Below, piece by piece: positions 16,163 through 24,611 of a DNA stretch of 64,000 nucleotides. The DNA lies in NCBI GenBank assembly GCA_009911065.1, contig QXWR01000032.1, positions 1 through 64,000 on the forward strand, given 5' to 3'. Made by a program: the position numbers and the translations under genes. Below the pieces are notes generated by a model, which saw only the letters and a program-made list of their open reading frames with translations, ran no database searches and was not told where the DNA came from. Every line of letters starts with the position of its first letter. Position 1 is the first letter of the stretch. This DNA is from Clostridiaceae bacterium. GTDB lineage: Bacteria > Bacillota > Clostridia > Lachnospirales > Lachnospiraceae.

Positions 16163-16220
16163 CTGCATGGATTGTGAGAAGAATTGGATGGTTCCGGTGA
16201 AGAATGGACGGATACTTTAA

Positions 16221-16252
16221 GATCGCAAGCCCTGGCAGGTTTGCGATTTTTT
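16221..16252 (+). terminator. Intrinsic terminator (attenuator) in the metNIQ leader
   Basis: ATCGCAAGCC pairs with GGTTTGCGAT around CTGGCA, followed by T6. It lies 58 nt after the leader ORF stop and 30 nt before the metN start. A candidate competing pairing is CTTAAA..GT (16144-16153) with ACTTTAAG (16214-16221), which only touches the base of the terminator, so the antiterminator is not settled. No SAM-I (S-box) consensus and no true T-box stem I is seen. Confidence 0.85.
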
Positions 16253-16281
16253 ATTTCCAAAAGAAAGGAGCAGTGATAGCA

Positions 16282-17295
16282 TTGGAAGAACCCATTATAC
16301 AACTGCGGAAGGTAGGGAAGGAGTTTAAGACCGCCAACGGTCCGGTGGTAGCTTTGGATGACATTAATCTGGACATTAGCCGGGGAGAGATTTTTGGCAT
16401 TATCGGTTTGTCCGGAGCGGGAAAGAGCACTTTGGTGCGGTGTATCAATATGCTGGAGACCCCCACTTCCGGGGAAGTGATTTTTGAGGGGGAGAATCTG
16501 GCGGCTCAGAACGATAAACAGAAGCGGATGGCCAGACGGTCCATGGGAATGATTTTTCAGCAGTTTAATCTGCTGGCCCAAAGGAACGTGCTGCGAAACG
16601 TCTGCTTTCCCATGGAGATTGCGGGAATATCCAGACAGGAAGGGAAAAAGCGGGCGATGGAACTTTTGGAGCTGGTAGGGCTGGCAGACCGGGCCAAGGC
16701 TTATCCGGCTCAGCTATCCGGAGGTCAGAAGCAGCGGGTGGCCATTGCAAGGGCCTTGGCCACCAACCCAAAAGTGATTTTGTGCGATGAGGCTACCAGC
16801 GCCCTAGATCCCAATACCACCAAGTCCATCCTGAACTTGTTAAAAGAGATCAACAAGACCATGGGTGTGACCGTGATCGTCATCACCCATGAGATGGCTG
16901 TGATTGAAGCCATCTGTGACCGGGTGGCGATCATTGATCAGAGCCATATTGCAGAGCTGGGAACCGTTTCGGAAATTTTTTCAGAGCCAAAGTCCAAAAT
17001 TGGCCGACAGCTGATTTTGGGAGATGCAGTCAATCAGGTGAAGTTCAGCGACTCTAAGCTTCTTCGAATTACCTTTGACGGAAGAGAGTCCACAGAGCCA
17101 GTGATCTCCAATCTGGTTCTTGCCTGCAAGGTTCCGGTGAATATTATGTATGCAGCCACAAAAGACATTAAAGGAACTGCCATGGGCCAAATGATTCTTC
17201 AGCTTCCAGAGGAAGAGTCGGATGCCAACCGGGTGGTCAATTATCTAAAGACCATTCAGGTTCCTTTTGAGGAGGTGACAAAATATGACGTATGA
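16282..17295 (+). CDS. metN: Methionine ABC transporter, ATP-binding protein
   Basis: 337 aa from a TTG start at 16282 with AAAGGAG 11 nt upstream; a GTG at 16273 is closer to the site but too near. The longer open frame back to 16204 would run through the terminator hairpin and is rejected. Walker A GLSGAGKST, Q-loop FQQFNLL, signature LSGGQKQR, Walker B VILCDEATSALD and the H-loop THE are all present. The C-terminal 90 residues (from about VNQVKFSD) form the NIL/ACT-like domain that binds methionine and inhibits MetN in known transporters. metI starts 11 nt before its stop, so they are translationally coupled. Confidence 0.95.
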   Translation: MEEPIIQLRKVGKEFKTANGPVVALDDINLDISRGEIFGIIGLSGAGKSTLVRCINMLETPTSGEVIFEGENLAAQNDKQKRMARRSMGMIFQQFNLLAQRNVLRNVCFPMEIAGISRQEGKKRAMELLELVGLADRAKAYPAQLSGGQKQRVAIARALATNPKVILCDEATSALDPNTTKSILNLLKEINKTMGVTVIVITHEMAVIEAICDRVAIIDQSHIAELGTVSEIFSEPKSKIGRQLILGDAVNQVKFSDSKLLRITFDGRESTEPVISNLVLACKVPVNIMYAATKDIKGTAMGQMILQLPEEESDANRVVNYLKTIQVPFEEVTKYDV

Positions 17296-17950
17296 TGCAG
17301 CAACCATGACCATGTTAAAGACTGCCATTTGGGAGACCTTTTATATGGTGGCCCTTTCTTCTTTCTTTGCCTATACAATTGGTATGCCTCTTGGAATTGT
17401 GCTGGTGGTGACGGATACGGACGGGATCTATCCCATTCCCTGGCTGCAAAAGATTCTGGGTCTTGCCATTAACCTGTTACGATCCGTACCGTTTTTGATT
17501 TTGCTGTTTATTGTGCTTCCTCTTTCCAAGATTGTCATTGGCACCCGAATCGGCTCTCCGGCGATTGTCATTCCTTTGACCATTGCAGCGGCTCCGTATA
17601 TTGCCCGGGTGGTGGAATCTTCGTTCCGGGAGATTGACGGGGGAGTAATTGAGGCGGCAAAGTCCATGGGAGCTTCCACATGGCAGATTATCTGGAAGGT
17701 GTTGCTGCCAGAATCCCGGCCATCCCTTCTTTTGGGAGCGGCCCTGGCGGTTACGACCATTTTAAGCTATTCTGCTATGGCTGGATTTACCGGCGGCGGC
17801 GGCCTGGGGGCAGTTGCCATCAACTATGGGTATTATCGGTATGAGCCGGGGCTGATGTGGGTGGCGGTGGTACTTTTGGTGGTGATGGTGCAGATTATTC
17901 AGGAGATCGGAACCTGGCTTTCCAAAAAGGGAGACAAGAGGATTCGGTGA
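17285..17950 (+). CDS. metI: Methionine ABC transporter, permease
   Basis: A 221-aa inner-membrane permease with about five TM helices. The EAA loop is visible as VIEAAKSMGASTWQIIWKVLLPES, the contact with MetN. The MetI-typical TILSYSAMAGFTGGGGLGAVAINYGYYRY follows. It overlaps metN by 11 nt. The first codons (MTYDAATMTMLKTAIWETFYMV) suit the family start. Next in the operon is the binding lipoprotein. Confidence 0.95.
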   Translation: MTYDAATMTMLKTAIWETFYMVALSSFFAYTIGMPLGIVLVVTDTDGIYPIPWLQKILGLAINLLRSVPFLILLFIVLPLSKIVIGTRIGSPAIVIPLTIAAAPYIARVVESSFREIDGGVIEAAKSMGASTWQIIWKVLLPESRPSLLLGAALAVTTILSYSAMAGFTGGGGLGAVAINYGYYRYEPGLMWVAVVLLVVMVQIIQEIGTWLSKKGDKRIR

Positions 17951-18038
17951 TTTATCAGCCCAAAAGGGCGGGAAACGTTCTTTTGGCTGTTGGCAAATGC
18001 CATATAAATCAATATTCTTATACGAGGAGGAATCAATT

Positions 18039-18959
18039 ATGAAAAAATCAGTGATCGCATTGGCAGTAACCGTGTTTACGGCAGCAGCTTTGACTGCATG
18101 CGGCGGCGGTAAAGGTGAGACCACAGGGACTCAGACCACAGCAGCAGAGAGTAAGGAGACCACAGCAGCTTCCAACGATTCAGAAACAAAAGAAACCCAG
18201 GAGAGCGAGGCTGCACCGGCTGCCGGTGAGTTGAAAAAGATTGTAGTAGGGGCAAGTCCTGCGCCTCATGCAGAGATTTTACGGGCAGCAAAAGATGTGC
18301 TGGCAGCAAAGGGATATGAGCTGGAGATTATGGAGTATGTGGATTACATTCAGCCCAATCTGGCTCTGGAATCTGCAGATCTGGATGCCAACTATTTCCA
18401 GCATCTTCCGTATTTGGAGTCGTTTAATGGAGAAAACAACACAAAGCTGGTATCTGCAGCTGCCATTCACTACGAGCCTTTTGGGATTTATGCAGGAAAA
18501 GCAGCTTCCCTTAACGAGCTGCCGGACGGAGCGACGGTTGCGGTTCCCAATGACACCAGCAATGAGGCGAGAGCGTTGCTTTTGCTGGAAGCGCAGGGCC
18601 TGATCAAGCTGAAAGAAGGCGCAGATCTGACGGTTACAAAAAATGATATTGTGGAAAATCCGAAGAATTTGAATCTGTATGAGGTGGAAGCCGCACAGAT
18701 TCCCCGTGTGGTGGAAGATGTGGACATTGCAGTAATTAACGGCAACTATGCCATTGAAGCAGGATTTAAGGTGTCAGAGGCTCTGGCTGTGGAGGATTCC
18801 CAGTCAATCGCAGCAACTACTTACGGAAATGTGGTAGCAGTGCGGGAAGGCCATGAGAAGGACGAAAATATTGTGGCTCTTGTGGAGGCTTTAACCAGCG
18901 ATGAAGTGAAGGCGTTTATTGAGAGCACCTATGAGGGCGCAGTGGTGCCCCTGTTCTAA
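18039..18959 (+). CDS. metQ: Methionine-binding lipoprotein (NlpA/MetQ family)
   Basis: 306 aa from the ATG at 18039, behind GAGGAGG. The signal ends in the lipobox ALTAC (Cys about 20), followed by a Thr/Ser/Glu-rich linker. The binding domain opens KKIVVGASPAPHAEIL and contains LDANYFQHLPYLE, IHYEPFGIYAGK, VAVPNDTSNEARALLLLE and VINGNYAIEAGF, all typical of MetQ/NlpA. It is tethered outside the membrane and delivers L- or D-methionine (or related substrates) to MetI. A strong terminator follows. The Met-rich leader supports methionine as a substrate. Confidence 0.95.
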   Translation: MKKSVIALAVTVFTAAALTACGGGKGETTGTQTTAAESKETTAASNDSETKETQESEAAPAAGELKKIVVGASPAPHAEILRAAKDVLAAKGYELEIMEYVDYIQPNLALESADLDANYFQHLPYLESFNGENNTKLVSAAAIHYEPFGIYAGKAASLNELPDGATVAVPNDTSNEARALLLLEAQGLIKLKEGADLTVTKNDIVENPKNLNLYEVEAAQIPRVVEDVDIAVINGNYAIEAGFKVSEALAVEDSQSIAATTYGNVVAVREGHEKDENIVALVEALTSDEVKAFIESTYEGAVVPLF

Positions 18960-18992
18960 ATCAGAGAATCGGACAAGCTTTTTGTGAGAGGA

Positions 18993-19030
18993 GGGAGAGA
19001 ACGGATTTTAAACGGTTCTCTCCCTTTTTT
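18993..19030 (+). terminator. Intrinsic terminator of metNIQ
   Basis: GGGAGAGAAC pairs with GTTCTCTCCC across a short loop, followed by T6. Confidence 0.88.
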
Positions 19031-19086
19031 CAGGAACCTTTTGGGGGAATGACGCATAGACTGCAGATAGGAAAGCGGGGGTGTTT

Positions 19087-19355
19087 ATGCGTATTTATGA
19101 TTTAAAAAAAAAGAAGTGATTAATATTTGCGATTGTAAGCGGCTGGGATTTGTGGGAGATGTGGAGTTTGACGAAAAGACCGGATGCATCACCCATCTGA
19201 TCGTGCCAGGTCCTGGCTGTCTGTGCGGAATTTTCGGACGGGAAAAAGAATATGTGATTCCCTTTTGTGATGTGAAGCAGATTGGGGACGACATTATTCT
19301 GGTGGAGATTAAGAAGCTGAAAGATGCGGAGAAAGCATGTCCAAACACGCCTTAG
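19087..19355 (+). CDS. YlmC/YmxH family sporulation protein (PRC-barrel), split by a -1 frameshift at an A9 run
   Basis: In the zero frame ATG 19087 gives MRIYDLKKKK and stops at TGA 19117. The -1 frame continues from GAAGTGATTAAT as EVINICDCKRLGFVGDVEFD and runs to 19355. Joined, MRIYDLKKKEVINICDCKRLGF matches the family opening (MRL.DLR.KEVINICDCKRLGF), so the gene is one unit needing a -1 step. The step falls in nine A residues (19104-19112) containing A AAA AAG in the zero frame (19107-19113), the dnaX-type slippery heptamer. The body has THLIVPGPG, FGREKEYVIPFCDVKQIG and DIILVEI, the small PRC-barrel typical of these proteins. Options are programmed or transcriptional slippage, a recent mutation, or a homopolymer sequencing error. 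The short GTG-started frame at 19116 has only a weak ribosome site. Confidence 0.8.
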
Positions 19356-19382
19356 TAAATGTGTAAATATTCCATAAGCCCG

Positions 19383-19411
19383 TTGACTTGTTTTTCCAGA
19401 TGAATTATAAT
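19383..19411 (+). promoter_or_regulatory. Sigma-A promoter of the yicC-gmk-rpoZ operon
   Basis: TTGACT, 17-bp spacer, perfect TATAAT, about 45 nt before the yicC start. Confidence 0.85.
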
Positions 19412-19457
19412 GGGGCATGTAATTGTATTCATTCTATAGAAAGAGCAGGGGATTCGG

Positions 19458-20336
19458 ATGATAAGAAGTATGACCGGTTTTGGTCGTTTTGAGGACATTA
19501 CACCAGAGCATAAGATCACGGCAGAGATAAAGGCTGTGAATCACAGGTATCTGGATTTGACCATCAAGATGCCAAAGCGCTTTAATTGTTTTGAGGCAAG
19601 AATCCGCAGCCTGCTGAAAAAATACATCCAGCGGGGCAAGGTGGATGTTTTTATCAGCTATGAAAATTATGCAGAGCAGAAATTTTGCGTGAAGTACAAT
19701 GAAGCTCTTGCGGCTGAGTACATGGATTATTTTAAAAAGATGGAAGACCAGTTTGGAATTGAAAATGATGTGAAGGTATCCATGCTGGCCAGAATGCCGG
19801 AAGTTTTGTTTATGGAGTCAGCTTTGGAGGACGAGGAGCAAGTATGGAAATTGGTGTCCTGGGCTTTGGAGGAGGCGTCAAAACCATTTGTGGAATCTCG
19901 GACTCAGGAAGGGGAGCGGCTAAGGCAAGACCTTTTTGGCAAGCTTGATTACATGGAAGAACGGATTGATTTTATAGAGCAGCGTTCTCCAACCATACTT
20001 ACGGAATATCAGACCAAGTTAGAGACCAAAGTGAAGGAGCTTTTGGAGAACAATCACATAGAGGAAAGCCGGATTGTGACGGAAGTGGCTCTCTTTGCAG
20101 ATAAAATCTGCGTGGATGAGGAGACCGTGCGTCTGCGCAGCCATATTAAGACCACCCGCAAGGAACTGGAAGATGGCAAAGAAGTAGGGAGAAAGCTGGA
20201 TTTTATTGCCCAGGAGATGAACCGGGAGGCCAATACGATTTTGAGCAAGTCTCAGGATTTGGAGGTTTCCAACTGTGCCATTGCGTTAAAGACCGAGATT
20301 GAGAAGGTGCGGGAGCAGATTCAAAATATTGAATAA
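19458..20336 (+). CDS. yicC: YicC/YloC family endoribonuclease
   Basis: A 292-aa cytoplasmic protein. The start MIRSMTGFGR is diagnostic of the YicC/YloC family. The body contains EIKAVNHRYLDL, RGKVDVF, and near the end a helical region KEVGRKLDFIAQEMNREANTILSKS, the conserved C-terminal DUF1732-type motif. Members are reported as endoribonucleases. As in Bacillus (yloC-gmk-rpoZ) it leads a gmk-rpoZ operon, with gmk 18 nt downstream. The length is normal. Confidence 0.93.
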   Translation: MIRSMTGFGRFEDITPEHKITAEIKAVNHRYLDLTIKMPKRFNCFEARIRSLLKKYIQRGKVDVFISYENYAEQKFCVKYNEALAAEYMDYFKKMEDQFGIENDVKVSMLARMPEVLFMESALEDEEQVWKLVSWALEEASKPFVESRTQEGERLRQDLFGKLDYMEERIDFIEQRSPTILTEYQTKLETKVKELLENNHIEESRIVTEVALFADKICVDEETVRLRSHIKTTRKELEDGKEVGRKLDFIAQEMNREANTILSKSQDLEVSNCAIALKTEIEKVREQIQNIE

Positions 20337-20354
20337 GCAGCGAGGGGCAGACCG

Positions 20355-20978
20355 ATGAAAAGAAAAGGAATACTGGCAGTTGTATCTGGATTTTCCGGAG
20401 CAGGAAAGGGAACCCTGATGAAGGCGCTTCTTGAGACTTATGGGGAGCAGTATGCCCTTTCCATCTCTGCAACCACCCGGAAGCCGCGGCCAGGGGAGGA
20501 AGAGGGAAAAGATTATTTCTTTGTATCAAAGGAACGATTCCAGCAGATGATTCAAGAGGACGCACTGATTGAACATGCCTGTTATGTGGGAAATTACTAT
20601 GGCACGCCCAAAGAGTATGTGACCCGCCAGATGGAGGCAGGCCGGGATGTGATTTTGGAGATTGAGATTCAGGGGGCTTTTAAGGTAAAAGAGATTTTTC
20701 CTGACGCGCTTCTTTTGTTTGTGACGCCTCCCTCGGCAGCAGAGCTGGAGAGACGGCTGCGGGGAAGAAAGACTGAGACAGAGGAAGTCATCCGGGACCG
20801 GCTGCGGCGGGCTTTTGAGGAAGCAAAGTATATGGAGCAGTATGATTATCTTCTGATCAATGATGATTTAAAGACTTGCGTCCAGGAGATGAACCAGCTG
20901 ATTCAGGCGCAGCATTTGCGGACAGGCAGCAGCCGGGAATGGATTTTAGGGATGAAAGAGGAATTAGAGTCCCTGTGA
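20355..20978 (+). CDS. gmk: Guanylate kinase
   Basis: A 207-aa enzyme making GDP from GMP and ATP. P-loop SGFSGAGKGT (about residues 10-19), GMP-binding segment SATTRKPRPGE, DYFFVS, and EIEIQGAFKVK with the family DIDxQGA-like block (here E at the Asp positions). LLINDDL closes the CORE domain. Normal length. Second in the yicC operon. Confidence 0.95.
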   Translation: MKRKGILAVVSGFSGAGKGTLMKALLETYGEQYALSISATTRKPRPGEEEGKDYFFVSKERFQQMIQEDALIEHACYVGNYYGTPKEYVTRQMEAGRDVILEIEIQGAFKVKEIFPDALLLFVTPPSAAELERRLRGRKTETEEVIRDRLRRAFEEAKYMEQYDYLLINDDLKTCVQEMNQLIQAQHLRTGSSREWILGMKEELESL

Positions 20979-21017
20979 GAAAATTTCAGAAAATCATGGA
21001 TTTGGAAAGGAGCTTTT

Positions 21018-21386
21018 ATGTTACATCCATCCTATACGGATTTGATCAATGTAGTAAACAGCGAGGTAGAGCCAGGGGAACATCCGGTGGTGCAGAGCCG
21101 TTATTCCATTGTGCTTGCTTCTGCCAAACGGGCGCGTCAGTTGATTGAGGCTGCTGATCCCATGTCAGGAGATGCAGGGAAGAAGCCTTTGTCCGAGGCG
21201 ATTCAGGAGATATATGAAGGCAAGGTAAAGATCATTGGAGATGACTCTACGGACGAAGAGGAGCTGATGGATTTGGAGGAAGAGGACAGTCTGAAAGGGA
21301 ATCTGAACAATGAAAACCTTTCCCAAGGGACAGAGGAAAAGGGAGATTCTCTTCACCAGGAAGAAGAAAGCCACAAAGAGGGATAA
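21018..21386 (+). CDS. rpoZ: DNA-directed RNA polymerase omega subunit
   Basis: 122 aa. MLHPSYTDLINVVN, SRYSIVLASAKRARQL and KPLSEAIQEIYEGKVKI form the omega core (about residues 1-75). The C-terminal about 45 residues are a highly acidic, probably disordered tail (TDEEELMDLEEEDS and onwards), longer than in Bacillus omega. AAAGGAG precedes the ATG. It lies between gmk and rimO in one operon. Confidence 0.93.
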   Translation: MLHPSYTDLINVVNSEVEPGEHPVVQSRYSIVLASAKRARQLIEAADPMSGDAGKKPLSEAIQEIYEGKVKIIGDDSTDEEELMDLEEEDSLKGNLNNENLSQGTEEKGDSLHQEEESHKEG

Positions 21387-21459
21387 GTGCAGGCAGGCCG
21401 TCTCAGGCAGTTTACGGAGATGGCTTTTTCTTCATAAACAGAACCTTACAGGAGATTTT

Positions 21460-22821
21460 ATGAAATTATGTATGATATCATTAGGGTGTGACAAAAATTT
21501 GGTAGATGCAGAAAATATGCTGGGGCTTCTTCGCCGGGATGGACACACCTTTACCGATGAGGAACAGGAAGCAGAAGGGATTATTGTCAACACCTGCTGT
21601 TTTATCGGAGATGCCAAAGAGGAGAGCATTAACACAATTTTGGAGATGGCAGGATATAAGGAGACGGGGAAATGTCAGGTACTTCTCGTCACCGGATGTC
21701 TGGCTCAGCGCTATAAGGAAGAGATTTTTAAGGAGATTCCAGAGGTGGACGGGATTGTAGGCACAGCAGCTTACGATCAGATTCATCAGGCTCTTTTGGA
21801 GGCAGCCGCCGGGAAAAAGGCGTTTTTTGTTCCATTGCCCCAGGGGATTTCCAAGGTGGAGACCGAAAGGATTTTGACAACTGGCGGTTATTATGGATTT
21901 TTGAAAATCGCAGAAGGATGCGACAAGCATTGTACTTATTGTATTATTCCAAGTCTTCGGGGCAGTTATCGGAGCATGCCTTTGGAGCAGCTGGAAAAAG
22001 AGGCCCAGATGCTGGCCAAAAAGGGAGTGCGGGAGCTGATTTTAGTGGCTCAGGAGACCACGTTGTATGGAGTAGATTTGTACGGAAAGAAAAGTTTGCC
22101 TCAACTTCTTCACCGGCTGGCAAAGATTCCCGGCATTTACTGGATTCGGATTCAGTACTGTTATCCGGAAGAGATTACCGATGAGTTGATTGATGCCATT
22201 AAGAGCGAGGAAAAAGTGTGCCACTATCTGGATATTCCCATACAACATGCCAGCGACCGGATATTAAAGCGCATGGGCAGGCGGACTGATCAGGCGTCCA
22301 TCCGGCAGATGATTCATAAGCTTCGGGAAGAGATTCCAGACATTGCCCTTCGGACCACTTTGATTTCCGGCTTTCCGGGAGAGACAAAAGAGGACCATGA
22401 GGAGCTGATGGAATTTGTAAACGAGATGGAGTTTGAGCGGTTGGGCGTATTTCCCTATTCTCCAGAAGAGGGAACCCCGGCAGCCACTTTCCCGGAACCG
22501 ATTCCAGAGGAAGTGAAGGCAGCCAGACGGGATGAAATCATGGAGTTGCAACAGGAGATTGCCTTTGAAAAGTCTTTGGCCATGGTGGGAAAGGTGCTGG
22601 ATGTGATGATTGAGGGAAAGGTATCCGGAGAACCGGCTTATGTGGCAAGGACCTACATGGATGGGCCGGGAGTGGACGGATATTTGTTTTTAAACAGCGA
22701 AGAGCTTTTTCTGTCAGGGGATTTTGTCCGGGTCAAGGTGACTGGGGCTTTGGAATACGATCTGATGGGAGAAGTGTACGATGGTTCAGACAAGGAGGGA
22801 TACCATGAATCTTCCCAATAA
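21460..22821 (+). CDS. rimO: Ribosomal protein S12 methylthiotransferase
   Basis: 453 aa from the ATG at 21460 with CAGGAG upstream; an open frame extends further back into rpoZ but lacks support. The UPF0004 domain opens MKLCMISLGCDKNLVDAENM, with NTCCFIG and TGCLAQRY giving the three Cys of the auxiliary Fe-S cluster. The radical SAM motif is CDKHCTYCIIP. The C-terminal TRAM-type region follows FPYSPEEGTPAA. It methylthiolates the conserved Asp of uS12. The stop overlaps the start of pgsA by 17 nt. Normal length. Confidence 0.95.
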   Translation: MKLCMISLGCDKNLVDAENMLGLLRRDGHTFTDEEQEAEGIIVNTCCFIGDAKEESINTILEMAGYKETGKCQVLLVTGCLAQRYKEEIFKEIPEVDGIVGTAAYDQIHQALLEAAAGKKAFFVPLPQGISKVETERILTTGGYYGFLKIAEGCDKHCTYCIIPSLRGSYRSMPLEQLEKEAQMLAKKGVRELILVAQETTLYGVDLYGKKSLPQLLHRLAKIPGIYWIRIQYCYPEEITDELIDAIKSEEKVCHYLDIPIQHASDRILKRMGRRTDQASIRQMIHKLREEIPDIALRTTLISGFPGETKEDHEELMEFVNEMEFERLGVFPYSPEEGTPAATFPEPIPEEVKAARRDEIMELQQEIAFEKSLAMVGKVLDVMIEGKVSGEPAYVARTYMDGPGVDGYLFLNSEELFLSGDFVRVKVTGALEYDLMGEVYDGSDKEGYHESSQ

Positions 22822-23347
22822 ACTGACGATTTTAAGAGTGATTCTGATTCCGTTTTTTGTGGTGTCTTTGCTGGTGTTTCATGGAGAAATCCGCTTTCTC
22901 CGCTATCTGGCTGCTTCCATTTTTATTGTGGCAAGCCTGACGGATATGCTGGACGGAAAGATTGCCAGAAAATATAACCTGGTGACAAATTTCGGGAAGT
23001 TTATGGACCCTCTGGCAGATAAGCTTCTGGTGTGTTCTGCGCTTATTTGCCTGGTAGAGTTAGGGCAGCTTCCCGCATGGATGGTGATTGTGATTGTCAG
23101 CAGGGAATTTATCATCAGCGGTTTCAGACTGGTGGCGGCTGAGCAGGGGATTGTAATTGCTGCCAGCTATTGGGGGAAATTTAAGACTACGTTTCAGATG
23201 ATTGCAGTGATTTTGATGATTGTCAATCTTCCGGCCCTTCATTTGGTGACAGGAATGTGTACTTGGGCTGCCCTGATTCTCACAATCGTTTCACTGGCAG
23301 ATTACATTATGAAAAATCATAAAGTGCTTACAGGAGGACAAATGTAA
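22805..23347 (+). CDS. pgsA: CDP-diacylglycerol--glycerol-3-phosphate 3-phosphatidyltransferase
   Basis: 180 aa from the ATG at 22805 (AAGGAGG 22792-22798), preferred over ATG 22781. It makes phosphatidylglycerol phosphate, first step to PG and cardiolipin. The CDP-alcohol phosphotransferase motif D..DG..AR........G...D...D is complete in DMLDGKIARKYN...GKFMDPLADKLL. It has four or more TM helices and begins MNLPNKLTILRV, typical of PgsA. It overlaps rimO, with cinA 2 nt downstream. Confidence 0.95.
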   Translation: MNLPNKLTILRVILIPFFVVSLLVFHGEIRFLRYLAASIFIVASLTDMLDGKIARKYNLVTNFGKFMDPLADKLLVCSALICLVELGQLPAWMVIVIVSREFIISGFRLVAAEQGIVIAASYWGKFKTTFQMIAVILMIVNLPALHLVTGMCTWAALILTIVSLADYIMKNHKVLTGGQM

Positions 23348-23349
23348 AA

Positions 23350-24597
23350 ATGATTGTAGAACTGGTTTCCGTAGGAACAGAACTGCTGTTAGGCAATATT
23401 GTCAACACCAACACTCAGTTTTTGGCAGAGCAGTGCGCCGCGCTGGGGTTGTCCATGTATCATCAGGTGACGGTGGGGGACAATGAAGAGCGGCTGGCAG
23501 AGGTGGTCCGCACGGCTTTAAAACGGTCGGATATTGTGATTTTTACCGGGGGTCTGGGTCCTACGGAGGATGATCTGACAAAAGAGGTCTGTGCCAAGGT
23601 TATGGGGCTTCCTTTAAGGGAGGATTCCCACACCAAGCAGAGGATTGAAGCCTATTTGAAAAACAGCATTTTTAAGGAGATTCCGGATAACAACTGGAAA
23701 CAGGCAATGGTTCCCAAAGGAGCGATTGTTCTGGATAATCCAAACGGCACTGCGCCGGGACTGATTTTGGAAAGCGGGAATCAGGCGGTGATTTTGCTTC
23801 CCGGACCTCCGTCAGAGCTGTATCCTTTGTTTAAACAGCAGGTGTATCCTTATCTGAAAAAGCTGCAGCCGGAAGTGATCCGCTCTCAGATGGTTAAAAT
23901 CTGCGGCGTAGGGGAAAGCCAGGTGGAGGACCAGCTGCTGGATTTGATTGATCAGCAGACCAATCCCACGATCGCCACTTATGCAAAGACCGGAGAGGTT
24001 CATCTGCGGGTAACAGCCCGGGGGAAAAACGAGGAAGAGGCAAAAAGGCTGACAAAACCAGTGGTGAAAGAAATCAAAAACCGTTTTGGAGAACATGTAT
24101 ATTCGGTGCGGGAGGAGGAGACTTTGGAGATGGCAGTGGTGCGGCTTTTGCAGAAGTACGAGCTGACGGTAACCACAGCGGAATCTTGTACCGGCGGGCT
24201 GATCGCAGGCCGGATTGTCAATGTTCCCGGAGCGTCGGATGTGTTTCGGGAGGGATTTGTCACCTACTCCAACAAGGCGAAGCGGAAATACTTGGATGTG
24301 AGCAAAAGCACTTTGAAAAAGTACGGGGCGGTCAGCAGCGAGACAGCCCGTGAGATGGCCATTGGGGGCGTGTTTGCAACCGATTGTGATGCCTGTGTGG
24401 CTGTGACTGGCATTGCCGGTCCCGACGGGGGGAGCGAGGAGAAACCAGTGGGCCTGGTTTACATCGCTGCCTGTGTGAAGGGAAAGGTCACAGTAAAGAA
24501 ATATCAGTTCAGAGGCAACCGGGCGAAGGTTCGTGAGATGGCAGTGGTGCGGGCGCTGGATCTGCTGCGGCGGTCGATTCTGGAACAGTATCGGTAA
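23350..24597 (+). CDS. cinA: CinA-like protein (competence/damage-inducible; nicotinamide-nucleotide deamidase domain)
   Basis: 415 aa. The N-terminal MoaB/MogA-like domain has VSVGTELLLGNIVNTN and FTGGLGPTEDDLTKE; the C-terminal CinA domain (from about 255) has TTAESCTGGLIAGRI, EGFVTYSNKAK and VTGIAGPDGGSEEKPVGLVYIA, the deamidase/pyrophosphatase signature. It starts 2 nt after pgsA. In many Firmicutes recA follows, but here unknown genes do. Confidence 0.94.
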   Translation: MIVELVSVGTELLLGNIVNTNTQFLAEQCAALGLSMYHQVTVGDNEERLAEVVRTALKRSDIVIFTGGLGPTEDDLTKEVCAKVMGLPLREDSHTKQRIEAYLKNSIFKEIPDNNWKQAMVPKGAIVLDNPNGTAPGLILESGNQAVILLPGPPSELYPLFKQQVYPYLKKLQPEVIRSQMVKICGVGESQVEDQLLDLIDQQTNPTIATYAKTGEVHLRVTARGKNEEEAKRLTKPVVKEIKNRFGEHVYSVREEETLEMAVVRLLQKYELTVTTAESCTGGLIAGRIVNVPGASDVFREGFVTYSNKAKRKYLDVSKSTLKKYGAVSSETAREMAIGGVFATDCDACVAVTGIAGPDGGSEEKPVGLVYIAACVKGKVTVKKYQFRGNRAKVREMAVVRALDLLRRSILEQYR

Positions 24598-24611
24598 GGA
24601 GGGGCAAAGAC

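Noticed and set aside
16185-16200. T-box-like string GGATGGTTCCGG in the metNIQ leader
   Set aside because: It only partly resembles the T-box core, is not part of the terminator stem, and no stem I, specifier loop or AGTA bulge is visible.
16204-16281. Upstream extension of metN starting at 16204
   Set aside because: The extension would be translated through the terminator hairpin and lacks its own ribosome site; the TTG at 16282 fits the family start.
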